DNA from: Holophagales bacterium
GTDB lineage: Bacteria; Acidobacteriota; Thermoanaerobaculia; UBA5066
Direction of reading: 5' to 3'
DNA length: 64,000 nucleotides
Assembly: GCA_016714815.1 (NCBI GenBank)
Contig: JADKBZ010000014.1
Coordinates: forward strand, 62,001-126,000
Positions within the stretch are counted from its first letter, which is position 1. Each line of letters opens with the position of its first letter. The position numbers were made by a program, and so were the translations under genes. Positions 19,328 through 26,753 of this stretch are shown here, in pieces. The notes under the pieces were generated by a model. It ran no database searches, was not told the origin of the DNA, and saw nothing but the letters and a program-made list of their open reading frames with translations.

Positions 19328-20118
19328 GAGGCGCTCCGCGCGGCCCAGGAGGGGCTGCGTCGCTCCAGAAAGGCTCGCATCCCTTCCTGCCCCTCGGGCG
19401 AGGCCCGGCGCGCCGCGATGACGCCGGTCGCCTCCTCGAGAGCCTCGTCGATCGGCAGGCGGCCCATCCGGCGGGCGAGCTCCTTCGACTCGGCGAGGGC
19501 CTCGGGGCCGCCGAGGAGGAGGGCGTCGAGAACGCGGTCGACCTCGGCGTCGAGCGCGGATTCGGGCACGACGGCGTGGACGAGGCCCGCGCGAAGCGCC
19601 TCCGCGGAGGAGAAACGCTCGCCCGTCAGGAACCAGCGGCGGGCCTGCGATTCGCCGATCTTCCGGACGACGAACGGGGAGATGACGCCCGGCACGATGC
19701 CCAGCCGCACTTCCGTCGTCCCGAGCAGCGCGTCCTCCGTCGCGACGGCGACGTCGCAGACGGCGACGAGCCCCGCGCCGCCGCCGAGCGCGGCCCCCTG
19801 GATCCGTCCGACGACGGGCTTCGAGCAGGTGTCGATCCGGCGGAACATCGCCGCGAGGGCCGCCGCGTCGCGCCGGTTCTCCTCGGGCCCGTACGTGACC
19901 ATCCGCTTCATCCAGGAGAGGTCCGCTCCGGCGCAGAAGGCCTTCCCTTCTCCCGCCAGAACGACGACCCGGACGGAGTCGTCGGAAGAGAGCGCTTCGA
20001 ACGTCTCCGTCAGCTTCTCGATCAGGACGTCGTCGAACGCGTTCCGGAGCTCGGGACGGTCGAGTACGACGCGCGCGACGCCGGGGCGTGGCCGCTCCAC
20101 GCGAAGCGGTGCGGTCAC
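19324..20118 (-). CDS. Enoyl-CoA hydratase/isomerase, probable methylglutaconyl-CoA hydratase
   Basis: 264-residue crotonase-fold enzyme, expected to hydrate 3-methylglutaconyl-CoA to HMG-CoA between the carboxylase and the lyase. It has the oxyanion-hole segments GKAFCAGADLSWM and QGAALGGGAGLVAVCD, and the catalytic-Glu region TTEVRLGIVPGVISPFVV. The LSWMKRM segment after AGADL is what I expect in the methylglutaconyl-CoA branch. The GTG at 20118 overlaps the LEA-type stop as GTGA. Substrate from operon context, family from sequence. Confidence 0.9.
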   Translation of the reverse strand: MTAPLRVERPRPGVARVVLDRPELRNAFDDVLIEKLTETFEALSSDDSVRVVVLAGEGKAFCAGADLSWMKRMVTYGPEENRRDAAALAAMFRRIDTCSKPVVGRIQGAALGGGAGLVAVCDVAVATEDALLGTTEVRLGIVPGVISPFVVRKIGESQARRWFLTGERFSSAEALRAGLVHAVVPESALDAEVDRVLDALLLGGPEALAESKELARRMGRLPIDEALEEATGVIAARRASPEGQEGMRAFLERRSPSWAARSAS

Positions 20119-20948
20119 TTCATCACCTCGATCGTCCCCGAGCCGGCGAGCGGGATCTTCACGTCTCCCGTCCCGAGCTTCACGACGATCTCCCCTTCGA
20201 GCTGGCCCGAGAGCTTTCCACCCGACGCCACCGCCCTGCCCGCGGCCGCAATCGCCGCCACGTTCCCGACCGTGAGGGGAAGGACGATCTCGTTCTCGCG
20301 CCCGGGGCGGACGAGAAGCCCCTGCCGGCTCCCGCGGGCCACCTCGCGCCCCCCGGACGACAGGACGTAGCGGATTCCCCGGAGCGCCACGTCGAAACCG
20401 AGAGGGTTGTAGACGGCGATCCGGGCCTCTCCCTTCGTCTCGGCCAGGCCGATCCCCGAAAGGCTCGCTCCCGCGAAACGGACGAACGAGGTGGCGAGCT
20501 CGCGTCCCGCGAGGAGGTCGGAGGTGCCGGGGCGGAGCGATCCGGAAGCGTCGACCGTGACGGCGGTCCCCGCCTCGCCGGACAGAGTCCCCTTCAGCGT
20601 CACGGGCAGGGCCGTCGGACTCCCCTTCTGCAGCAGGGCTGCCGGCAGCTGGGCGAGGTCGAAATCCACGAGGAAGACGGCGTCCCAGCGCTGTCCCGAG
20701 GGCTGGACCGCGACCTGCACGGGGCCCTTCAGCGGCACGGGGACGCCCCAGGCCGTCGCCTCGCCCTTGAACGTCTGACGGGCCCCGCGGGCGGCGGCTG
20801 GCAGGCTCGTCCTCACGAAGAGGAACGCGCGCTGCCGCGTGAGCGAAGTGACCTCGACGGCACGGATCGTCCCCTTCGCCCCGGCCGCGGCGAGGGGAGG
20901 GGCGAGAAGGGAGAGGACGGACAGCGCGATGGCAGCGAGTCGTTTCAC
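20115..20948 (-). CDS. Secreted LEA type 2-like protein
   Basis: 277 residues with a clean signal peptide (KRLAAIALSVLSLLAPPLAAAG). Two tandem beta-rich repeats follow, each resembling the LEA-14/WHy-like fold. The clearest reads EARIAVYNPLGFDVALRGIR, with the NP motif and the following alternating hydrophobic strand. The GTG at 20948 has GAGG 6 bases upstream and follows the carboxyltransferase stop by 8 bases; its own stop overlaps the hydratase start. A periplasmic or surface protein inside a cytoplasmic leucine-degradation operon is unexpected; no function can be assigned. Confidence 0.8.
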   Translation of the reverse strand: MKRLAAIALSVLSLLAPPLAAAGAKGTIRAVEVTSLTRQRAFLFVRTSLPAAARGARQTFKGEATAWGVPVPLKGPVQVAVQPSGQRWDAVFLVDFDLAQLPAALLQKGSPTALPVTLKGTLSGEAGTAVTVDASGSLRPGTSDLLAGRELATSFVRFAGASLSGIGLAETKGEARIAVYNPLGFDVALRGIRYVLSSGGREVARGSRQGLLVRPGRENEIVLPLTVGNVAAIAAAGRAVASGGKLSGQLEGEIVVKLGTGDVKIPLAGSGTIEVMK

Positions 20949-20956
20949 GTCGCGCC

Positions 20957-22570
20957 TCACATCCGGAAAACGCCGAAAGGCGTCGGGGGAATCGGAGCGT
21001 TGTGGCAGGCCGAGAGGGCCAGCGCAAGGACGGTCCGCGTCTCGGCCGGGTCGAGGATTCCGTCGTCCCAGAGGCGCGCCGTCGCGTAGTAGGGGCTCCC
21101 CTCGGCCTCGTACTTCTCTAGCGTCGGGCGCCGGAACGCGGCGTCCTCCTCCGGGCTCATCGGCGGCTGCCCCTGCCTCTCGCGCTGGTCGTTCTTCACG
21201 GTCGAGAGGACGCCGGCCGCCTGCTCCCCCCCCATGACGCTGATGCGCGAGTTCGGCCAGCTGAAGAGGAAACGGGGCTGGTAGGCGCGCCCGCACATGC
21301 CGTAGTTGCCGGCCCCGAACGACCCGCCGACGAGGAGGGTGAGCTTCGGGACGGCGGCGTTTGCGACGGCGTGGACCATCTTCGCCCCGTCCTTGGCGAT
21401 CCCCCCGTGCTCGTAGGCCTTCCCCACCATGAAGCCGGTGATGTTCTGGACGAAGAGGAGCGGGACGCGCCGCTGGCAGGCCATCTCGATGAAGTGCGTC
21501 CCCTTGAGCGCCGACTCGGAAAAGAGGATCCCGTTGTTGGCGAGGATCCCGACCGGCAGCCCGGCGATCCGGCCGAAGCCGCAGACGAGCGTCGCGCCGT
21601 AGCGCGGCTTGAACTCGTGGAGGCGGGAGCCGTCGAGGAGCCGCGCGAGGACCTCGCGGATCTCCAGCTGCTTCTTCAGGTCGCGCGGGAGGACGCCGTA
21701 GAGCTCCTCGGCCGGGTAGAGCGGCTCCTCCGCCGGCGCCAGCTCGCCCGAGAACGCCTTCGTCGTGTTGAGGCGCGCGACGATCTCGCGGACCATCTCG
21801 AGCGCCTCGGCGTCAGAGCCTGCCAGGTAGTCGGCGACGCCCGAGATCCGGGTGTGGACGTCTCCGCCGCCGAGCTCCTCCGAGGTGACCGTCTCCCCCG
21901 TCGCCGCCTTCACCAGGGGCGGACCGGCGAGGAAGATCGTCCCCTGGCCCTTGACGATCACGACCTCGTCCGACATCGCCGGGACGTAGGCCCCTCCTGC
22001 CGTGCACGATCCGAGGACCGCCGACACCTGGGGGATCCCCGCGGCCGACATCCGGGCCTGGTTGTAGAAGATCCGCCCGAAGTGGTCGCGGTCGGGAAAG
22101 ACTTCCGCCTGGAGGGGAAGGAAGGCGCCGCCCGAGTCGACGAGGTAGATGCACGGGAGGCGGTTCTCCAGGGCCACTTCCTGGGCACGCAGGTGCTTCT
22201 TGACCGTGATCGGGAAGTACGTCCCGCCCTTTACGGACGGGTCGTTCGCCACGACCATCACCTCGCGCCCCGAGACGCGGCCGATGCCCGTCAGGAGTCC
22301 GGCCCCGGGCGCCTGACCGTCGAACATTCCGTCGCCCGCCAGAGGCGAGAGCTCGAGGAAGGCCGTGTCGTGGTCGAGGAGGCGTTCGATCCGCCCGCGG
22401 ACGGAGAGCTTTCCGAGCTCGGCCTGGCGGGAGGACCCCTTGAGGCCGCCCCCCTCGCGGGCCGCGGCAACGCGCTCGCGCAGCTCGCGCGCCAGCCGTT
22501 CGTGGTGCTCCCGGTTCTGAAGGTATTCCTCGGAGGTGGGGTCGATGCGGCTGGCGAGAACGTCGGTCAC
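20957..22570 (-). CDS. Methylcrotonyl-CoA carboxylase carboxyltransferase subunit
   Basis: Transfers CO2 from biotin to 3-methylcrotonyl-CoA, giving methylglutaconyl-CoA. The 537 residues have the N-terminal SEEYLQNREHHERLARELR typical of the methylcrotonyl type. They also have the acyl-CoA pocket LVDSGGAFLPLQ, AVLGSCTAGGAYVPAMSDE, and the C-terminal carboxybiotin site KLTLLVGGSFGAGNYGMCGR with FSWPNSRISVMGGEQAAGVL. It leads the leucine operon. The GTG at 22570 has no ribosome site but TAGAAT 6 bases upstream, consistent with a leaderless mRNA. Confidence 0.94.
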   Translation of the reverse strand: MTDVLASRIDPTSEEYLQNREHHERLARELRERVAAAREGGGLKGSSRQAELGKLSVRGRIERLLDHDTAFLELSPLAGDGMFDGQAPGAGLLTGIGRVSGREVMVVANDPSVKGGTYFPITVKKHLRAQEVALENRLPCIYLVDSGGAFLPLQAEVFPDRDHFGRIFYNQARMSAAGIPQVSAVLGSCTAGGAYVPAMSDEVVIVKGQGTIFLAGPPLVKAATGETVTSEELGGGDVHTRISGVADYLAGSDAEALEMVREIVARLNTTKAFSGELAPAEEPLYPAEELYGVLPRDLKKQLEIREVLARLLDGSRLHEFKPRYGATLVCGFGRIAGLPVGILANNGILFSESALKGTHFIEMACQRRVPLLFVQNITGFMVGKAYEHGGIAKDGAKMVHAVANAAVPKLTLLVGGSFGAGNYGMCGRAYQPRFLFSWPNSRISVMGGEQAAGVLSTVKNDQRERQGQPPMSPEEDAAFRRPTLEKYEAEGSPYYATARLWDDGILDPAETRTVLALALSACHNAPIPPTPFGVFRM

Positions 22571-22576
22571 GCGGCG

Positions 22577-22582
22577 ATTCTA
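22577..22582 (-). promoter_or_regulatory. -10 element of the leucine operon, leaderless spacing
   Basis: TAGAAT preceded by CGC, with exactly six bases before the GTG at 22570. A start point about seven bases downstream of a -10 element would fall on the start codon. No -35 box or Shine-Dalgarno sequence is visible. Confidence 0.55.
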
Positions 22583-22660
22583 GCGGCCGGTTCCCTTCCG
22601 CCCGCGCGGACGGCATCGGGACGCCCGCGGCAGCCTCGCCCGGGCGAGCCCCGGAGGGCC

Positions 22661-23080
22661 TCAGGAAGCCGCGAGCGCCTCCTCGGGGCGGGCCAGCGCG
22701 CGGACCTTCTCGATGACGGTCGTGGTCGGGGTCCCCGGAGGGAAAATGGCCTTGACACCGGCTCCCGTGAGGCCGGGAATGTCCCGGTCGGGAATGATTC
22801 CGCCGACGACGACGGAGACTCCTTCGGCACCCCGGCGGGTCAGAGCGGCGATGACTTCGGGCACCAGGACGTTGTGGGCGCCCGAGAGGATGGAGATGCC
22901 GACGACGTCGACGTCTTCCTGGACGGCCGCCGCGGCGATCTGCTCGGGGGTCTGCCGGAGGCCGGTGTAGATGACCTCCATTCCGGCGTCGCGCAGGGCG
23001 CGGGCGATCACCTTGGCGCCACGGTCGTGACCGTCGAGGCCGGGCTTGGCGATGAGGACTCTGAGGGGTCTTGACGTCAT
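22661..23080 (-). CDS. Cobalamin-binding (C-terminal) subunit of a methylmalonyl-CoA mutase-type enzyme
   Basis: 139-residue stand-alone B12-binding domain. The motif DGHDRG (D-x-H-x-x-G, with the His as lower axial ligand) at residues 16-21, the SILSGAH segment and GGIIPDRD form the nucleotide-tail pocket. Such small subunits pair with a separate catalytic subunit, which is not in this window. The ATG at 23080 gives the standard family N-terminus; a GTG two codons upstream is possible. TAGAAT lies 9 bases before the ATG. Likely role: propionyl-/methylmalonyl-CoA metabolism, adjacent to but separate from the leucine operon. Confidence 0.9.
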   Translation of the reverse strand: MTSRPLRVLIAKPGLDGHDRGAKVIARALRDAGMEVIYTGLRQTPEQIAAAAVQEDVDVVGISILSGAHNVLVPEVIAALTRRGAEGVSVVVGGIIPDRDIPGLTGAGVKAIFPPGTPTTTVIEKVRALARPEEALAAS

Positions 23081-23089
23081 GACCACGGA

Positions 23090-23125
23090 ATTCTAACCGG
23101 CGTCCGCCGCCGATCCTGCTAGATT
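23090..23125. promoter_or_regulatory. Back-to-back -10 elements for the B12 subunit and GspE-N genes
   Basis: In the 51 bases between start codons at 23080 (minus) and 23132 (plus) lie TAGAAT on the minus strand (23090-23095) and TGC-TAGATT on the plus strand (23117-23125), 24 bases apart. The plus element is 6 bases from its GTG and the minus element 9 bases from its ATG. Neither gene has a Shine-Dalgarno sequence. Confidence 0.55.
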
Positions 23126-23131
23126 CTGCGT

Positions 23132-24430
23132 GTGCGACGCCGGATCGGTGAAATCCTGGTCGGAGGGAAAGCGGTCTCCGCGGAGCTTCGGGACCGGGCG
23201 ATCGCCCAGCAGGCACGCCTGCGCGGGCGCTTCTGCACGAACCTCCTCGAGCTGGGCGGAATCCGCGAGGACCTCCTCCTCAGAGGGCTCGCCGTGCAGC
23301 ACGGGGTCGCCACCTGCTCCCCGGCCGATCTCGTCGAGATCCGCCCAGACATCCTGCGGCTCGTGCCCGGCAAGCTCGCCGGGAGCCTGTTCGTCATTCC
23401 CTTCCGGCGCCTCGGCCGGAACCTCTCCATCGCGATGCGGGACCCGAAGGATCTTCCCGCTCTCGACGAGATCTCCTTTCTCACCGGCCTCGCCATCAGC
23501 CCGTTCGTCGCCCTCGACCTGCGGGTCCAGGTCGCCCTCGCGAAGCACTACGGGGCGACGGTCGATCCGCGCTATCCGGAGCTCGCCGCGAAGATCGACG
23601 CGGGAGGCGGGATGGTCGCCGTCGCGGCGCCGAAGACGCCGAAGCCGTTCCTGCGCACCTCGTCCGCGGTTCTCCGGCCCCTCTCCCCCGACGCCGCCGC
23701 GCCCGCCCCGCGCCCGGCCCCGGAGCCGGTGCGGGAGGAGGCTCCCGCCCCTTCCCCTCCCGTCCCGCCTGCCAGGCCCGACGCCGTCGAACCTCCGGCG
23801 CCGCCTCGCGTTCCGAACGCTCCCGTCGTCGAGATCGAGCTCGGCGAGCACGAGGAGAGGAACCTCCGGTCCGCCGCCGAGGCCTCGACGGCGCCCGACG
23901 AGTCGACGAGCGCCGTCGGAGGCGAGGAGACCTCCCCTCTCGTCGAGGAGGAGGCTCCCGCCGACCTTCTCGCGAGCCTGTCGCGAGCCGAGTCGCGGGA
24001 CGACATCGCCGCCGCGGTCCTCAGAGAGGCGAGCCGGCTCCTTCAGCGGGCGGCGCTCTTCATCGCCCAGGCCGATCGCGTCATCGGCTGGGCCGCCGTT
24101 CCCGAGCCTCCGGACGGGCTTCGGTCCTTCTCCGTCGCGTTCTCCGAGCCGTCGCTCTTCGCCTCCCTGCGCAACACCGACGGCTTCTACGTCGGCCCCT
24201 GCCCGGACCTTCCCGGCAACCGCCGGGTCCTCGAAGCGCTCGGCGGGGCCTTCCCGGCCGTGATCGCGGCGGTTCCCGTGACGCTGAAGGGGAAGAGCGT
24301 CCTCTTCCTCGTCGGCCAGGTCCGGCCGGGCGAGGCGCCGCCGAAGGCGATGGAGCTCAAACGCCTCGGGGCGCTGACGGCGATCGCTCTCGAGATCCTC
24401 CTGCTGAAGAACCGGCTTCGCAGCCTCTAG
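23132..24430 (+). CDS. GspE/MshE N-terminal-domain protein with C-terminal GAF-like domain
   Basis: 432 residues. Residues 1-150 match the N-terminal domain of type II secretion/type IV pilus ATPases (RRRIGEILVGGKAVS at the start, then LRLVPGKLAGSLFVIPF and MRDPKDLPALDEISFLTG), a fold that in MshE binds cyclic di-GMP. The ATPase domain is absent. A Pro/Ala/Glu-rich linker (about 160-290) leads to a C-terminal domain of about 140 residues whose ordered strands (AALFIAQADRVIGWAAVPEP, VTLKGKSVLFLVGQVRPG) look GAF-like. Not part of a secretion operon. It may be a c-di-GMP effector; that is inference. Confidence 0.78.
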   Translation: MRRRIGEILVGGKAVSAELRDRAIAQQARLRGRFCTNLLELGGIREDLLLRGLAVQHGVATCSPADLVEIRPDILRLVPGKLAGSLFVIPFRRLGRNLSIAMRDPKDLPALDEISFLTGLAISPFVALDLRVQVALAKHYGATVDPRYPELAAKIDAGGGMVAVAAPKTPKPFLRTSSAVLRPLSPDAAAPAPRPAPEPVREEAPAPSPPVPPARPDAVEPPAPPRVPNAPVVEIELGEHEERNLRSAAEASTAPDESTSAVGGEETSPLVEEEAPADLLASLSRAESRDDIAAAVLREASRLLQRAALFIAQADRVIGWAAVPEPPDGLRSFSVAFSEPSLFASLRNTDGFYVGPCPDLPGNRRVLEALGGAFPAVIAAVPVTLKGKSVLFLVGQVRPGEAPPKAMELKRLGALTAIALEILLLKNRLRSL

Positions 24431-24443
24431 ACCCGACTTGATT

Positions 24444-24449
24444 TACACT
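24444..24449 (+). promoter_or_regulatory. -10 element of the HU gene, near-leaderless
   Basis: TACACT lies eight bases before the ATG at 24458, and there is no Shine-Dalgarno sequence. A TTGATT motif directly upstream is too close to act as a -35 box. Confidence 0.45.
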
Positions 24450-24457
24450 TCGCCCGA

Positions 24458-24781
24458 ATGATCAAGAACGACCTCGTCAACTGCGTGACCGAGGAGACGG
24501 GCGTCGCCAGGATCAAGGCGTCCCGCGCCGTCGAGACGATCATCGAGACGATGCGCCGTTCGCTCGCGTCGGGAGGACGCATCGAGCTGCGCGGTTTCGG
24601 AGTCTTCCTCGTCAAGCGGCGCAAGAAGGGGATCGGACGCAACCCCAAGCGCCCGGACGAACAGGTGGAGATTCCGCCCGGTTTCACCATTCGCTTCAAG
24701 CCCGGGAAGGAGCTCCGCGACCTGATGACGGTCGAGGAGCCGGCGGCCGACCCGGTCGCGCCCTCCCCGGAGCGGACCTGA
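24458..24781 (+). CDS. HU/IHF-family DNA-binding protein
   Basis: Histone-like nucleoid protein that bends DNA as a dimer. The 107 residues begin IKNDLVNCVTEETGVARIKA, and the beta-arm region reads RIELRGFGVFLVKRRKKGIG then RNPKRPDEQVEIPP, which contains the conserved RNP and the intercalating Pro. The C-terminus has a 15-residue extension rich in Pro/Ala/Glu. The stop codon overlaps the presumed CTG start of the next gene. Confidence 0.93.
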   Translation: MIKNDLVNCVTEETGVARIKASRAVETIIETMRRSLASGGRIELRGFGVFLVKRRKKGIGRNPKRPDEQVEIPPGFTIRFKPGKELRDLMTVEEPAADPVAPSPERT

Positions 24782-25971
24782 GCAGCTCCGAACCGCCCCT
24801 CGCTCCCCTTCCCGCGCTCCCGCCCCAGCCTCCGTACATTTTCGAGGCCCCGTATCGGGCTCCACTCCAGCCTCCCCCGCGCAGGGAGCGGTGGTGGCTT
24901 CACGCGCTCCTTCTCGTCCTGACGTTCGGGACGACGACGATCGTGGGGATTGGACTTGCCGCTGGCTTCGACCCGCGTCTCGCCCTGGTCGACCCGCGCT
25001 CGGGCCTCCTCGGGATCACGCCGGCGCTCGTCTTGGCCGGCTTGGGCTACTCGGTCCCGCTGCTGCTCATCCTCTTTGCGCACGAGCTCGGCCACTACCT
25101 CATGTGCCGACGCTACGGACTCGACGCCTCGCCACCGTTTTTCCTGCCTTTGATCCTGCCGATTCAGCCGTATTTCGTCATGCCTGGGACTTTCGGGGCG
25201 GTCATCAAGGTCCGAGAGCCGATCCGCGACAAGCGAGCCCTCTTCGACATGGCCGTGGCCGGCCCCATCGCCGGATTCGTGGTTGCGCTCCCGTTCGCAT
25301 GCTACGGAATCCTCCACACCCGGCTGAACTTCGATCCCGTGCCGCCGGATGCGACTCTGTTCGGTTACCCCTTGGTCGTAAAGGGTCTCCAGATCCTCCT
25401 GACCGGGCACGCTTTCACGAGCGTCCAGGTCCTCGAGCACCCGACTTTCTTCGCCGCCTGGTTCGGCTTCCTCGTCACGGCGCTCAATCTCCTTCCGGCA
25501 GGACAGCTGGATGGGGGTCACACGCTCTTCGCCGTCTCGCCAACCGCACACAAAGCTCTGCGCTGGCCGCTCGTCGCCGTTCTTGCCGCCGCCGGGTGGT
25601 TCCTGTTTCCAGGCTGGGGGCTGTGGGCGGTCATCGTGATCGTCCTCAGCCGTTTCGGCCGGGCCCAGCTCCGCGACGCGGAGACGCCGCTCGACCCGAG
25701 ACGACGCGCCGTTGCCGTCCTCGTCCTGGTGATCTTCGTCGTCAGCCTAGTCCCGGTCCCGTATCGCTTCGGATCCGACCTCGCGCCGCTTCGTCCGCCA
25801 CGAGAAGGTGGCGGGACCGTCGTTCAAGAGCTCCACCTCCATCGACGCCCCGAAGCTCCCGGTCGCCACGACGACCCCCGAGGCGCGAAGCACCGCGAGG
25901 TAGCGCCCGAAGAGCGGCCTCGCCTCGTCGGGGCGGGCCGCCCCCTCGAACCCGGGCCTCCGCCCGCGTGA
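24778..25971 (+). CDS. Site-2 (M50) protease family membrane protein, probable CTG start
   Basis: Intramembrane zinc metalloprotease with membrane segments carrying HELGH (in LILFAHELGHYLMC, about residue 102) and the second zinc motif LLPAGQLDGGH (about 245). The frame is open and protein-like well upstream of the first GTG (24943), with PPYIFEAPYRAPLQ before the first membrane helix RWWLHALLLVLTFGTTT. No ATG/GTG/TTG exists in that stretch. A CTG at 24778 overlaps the HU stop as CTGA and has GGAG 5 bases upstream. After VSLVPVPYRF (about 25770) the sequence turns into Arg/Pro-rich text antisense to dtd, so the true C-terminus may be earlier or an indel may be present. Confidence 0.72.
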   Translation: MSSSEPPLAPLPALPPQPPYIFEAPYRAPLQPPPRRERWWLHALLLVLTFGTTTIVGIGLAAGFDPRLALVDPRSGLLGITPALVLAGLGYSVPLLLILFAHELGHYLMCRRYGLDASPPFFLPLILPIQPYFVMPGTFGAVIKVREPIRDKRALFDMAVAGPIAGFVVALPFACYGILHTRLNFDPVPPDATLFGYPLVVKGLQILLTGHAFTSVQVLEHPTFFAAWFGFLVTALNLLPAGQLDGGHTLFAVSPTAHKALRWPLVAVLAAAGWFLFPGWGLWAVIVIVLSRFGRAQLRDAETPLDPRRRAVAVLVLVIFVVSLVPVPYRFGSDLAPLRPPREGGGTVVQELHLHRRPEAPGRHDDPRGAKHREVAPEERPRLVGAGRPLEPGPPPA

Positions 25972-26226
25972 GAGGTCGGCCCCGAGCGTGAACTGCGAGA
26001 CGGCGAGCACCGCGCCCCCCACCTGCGTCACGTCGAGATTCATCTTCCCCTGATCGTCCTCGAAGACCCGGAGCTCGACCGTCTTGCGGGCCGCGTCGTC
26101 CATCGCGTCGAGGCCGTCTCCCGGCTCGACGCAGGCGAAGACGAGGAGACCGCGCCCGATCTCCCCCACTGTCTGGCCAGAGACGCGGACGGCGGCGCGG
26201 GAGACTCGCTGGAGTAGCAGGATCAC
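25747..26226 (-). CDS. dtd: D-aminoacyl-tRNA deacylase
   Basis: Removes D-amino acids and Gly mischarged onto tRNA. The 159 residues begin VILLLQRVSRAAVRVSGQTV. They have the two active-site strands: AVSQFTLGADLSRGRRP (the SQFTL motif) and NDGPATF, close to the family NxGPVT Gly-cisPro motif. About 16 extra residues follow the usual end and run antisense to the M50 gene. The GTG at 26226 gives the standard family N-terminus; GAGAAT preceded by TGC lies 6 bases upstream, with no good ribosome site. Confidence 0.9.
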   Translation of the reverse strand: MILLLQRVSRAAVRVSGQTVGEIGRGLLVFACVEPGDGLDAMDDAARKTVELRVFEDDQGKMNLDVTQVGGAVLAVSQFTLGADLSRGRRPGFEGAARPDEARPLFGRYLAVLRASGVVVATGSFGASMEVELLNDGPATFSWRTKRREVGSEAIRDRD

Positions 26227-26232
26227 GATCCC

Positions 26233-26241
26233 ATTCTCGCA
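26233..26241 (-). promoter_or_regulatory. Extended -10 of dtd, leaderless spacing
   Basis: TGC followed by GAGAAT, then six bases to the GTG at 26226. Same arrangement as at 22577, 23120 and 49444. Confidence 0.45.
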
Positions 26242-26318
26242 GGCGGGCCCTCCGGACGCCCCGGACGCCTCTGATATCCTCGCGCGCCATTCAGATCGGA
26301 AGCGGAGGAGGAACACCC

Positions 26319-26753
26319 ATGGCGGGTTCCGTGAACAAGGTCATTCTCGTAGGCCACCTCGGAGGGGATCCGGAGATCAAGGCGCTGCCTTCCGGCTCGA
26401 CGATGGCCAAGCTGAGCCTCGCGACGTCCGAGAGCTGGACCGACAAGACGAGCGGCCAGAAGCAGGAACGGACCGAGTGGCACAAGGTCGTCGTGATGGA
26501 CCCGAAGCTCGCCCAGATCTGCGAGCGCTACCTGTCGAAGGGCCAGCTCGTCTACATCGAGGGCTCCATCCAGACCCGGAGCTGGGACGACAAGGAGAGC
26601 GGCCAGAAGAAGTACATGACGGAGGTCAAGGCTCGCGAGATGCGGATGCTCGGCGGCCGTCCCGACGGCGCGCGCGGTGGCGCCGCCCCGGCGGGCCCCG
26701 GCGCCTCCGATCCCCACACGTCCGAAGACCCGGACGACAGCGTTCCTTTCTAG
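26319..26753 (+). CDS. ssb: Single-stranded DNA-binding protein
   Basis: Homotetrameric SSB of replication and repair. The 144 residues have the OB-fold from VNKVILVGHLGGDPEIKALP to about residue 110 with the canonical TEWHKVVVM strand and KGQLVYIEGSIQTRSW. A short Gly/Pro-rich linker and the acidic protein-interaction tip DPDDSVPF follow. A strong GGAGGAGG ribosome site precedes the ATG at 26319, unlike its leaderless neighbours. The TAG stop shares the palindrome CTAG with the stop of convergent nagZ. Confidence 0.96.
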   Translation: MAGSVNKVILVGHLGGDPEIKALPSGSTMAKLSLATSESWTDKTSGQKQERTEWHKVVVMDPKLAQICERYLSKGQLVYIEGSIQTRSWDDKESGQKKYMTEVKAREMRMLGGRPDGARGGAAPAGPGASDPHTSEDPDDSVPF

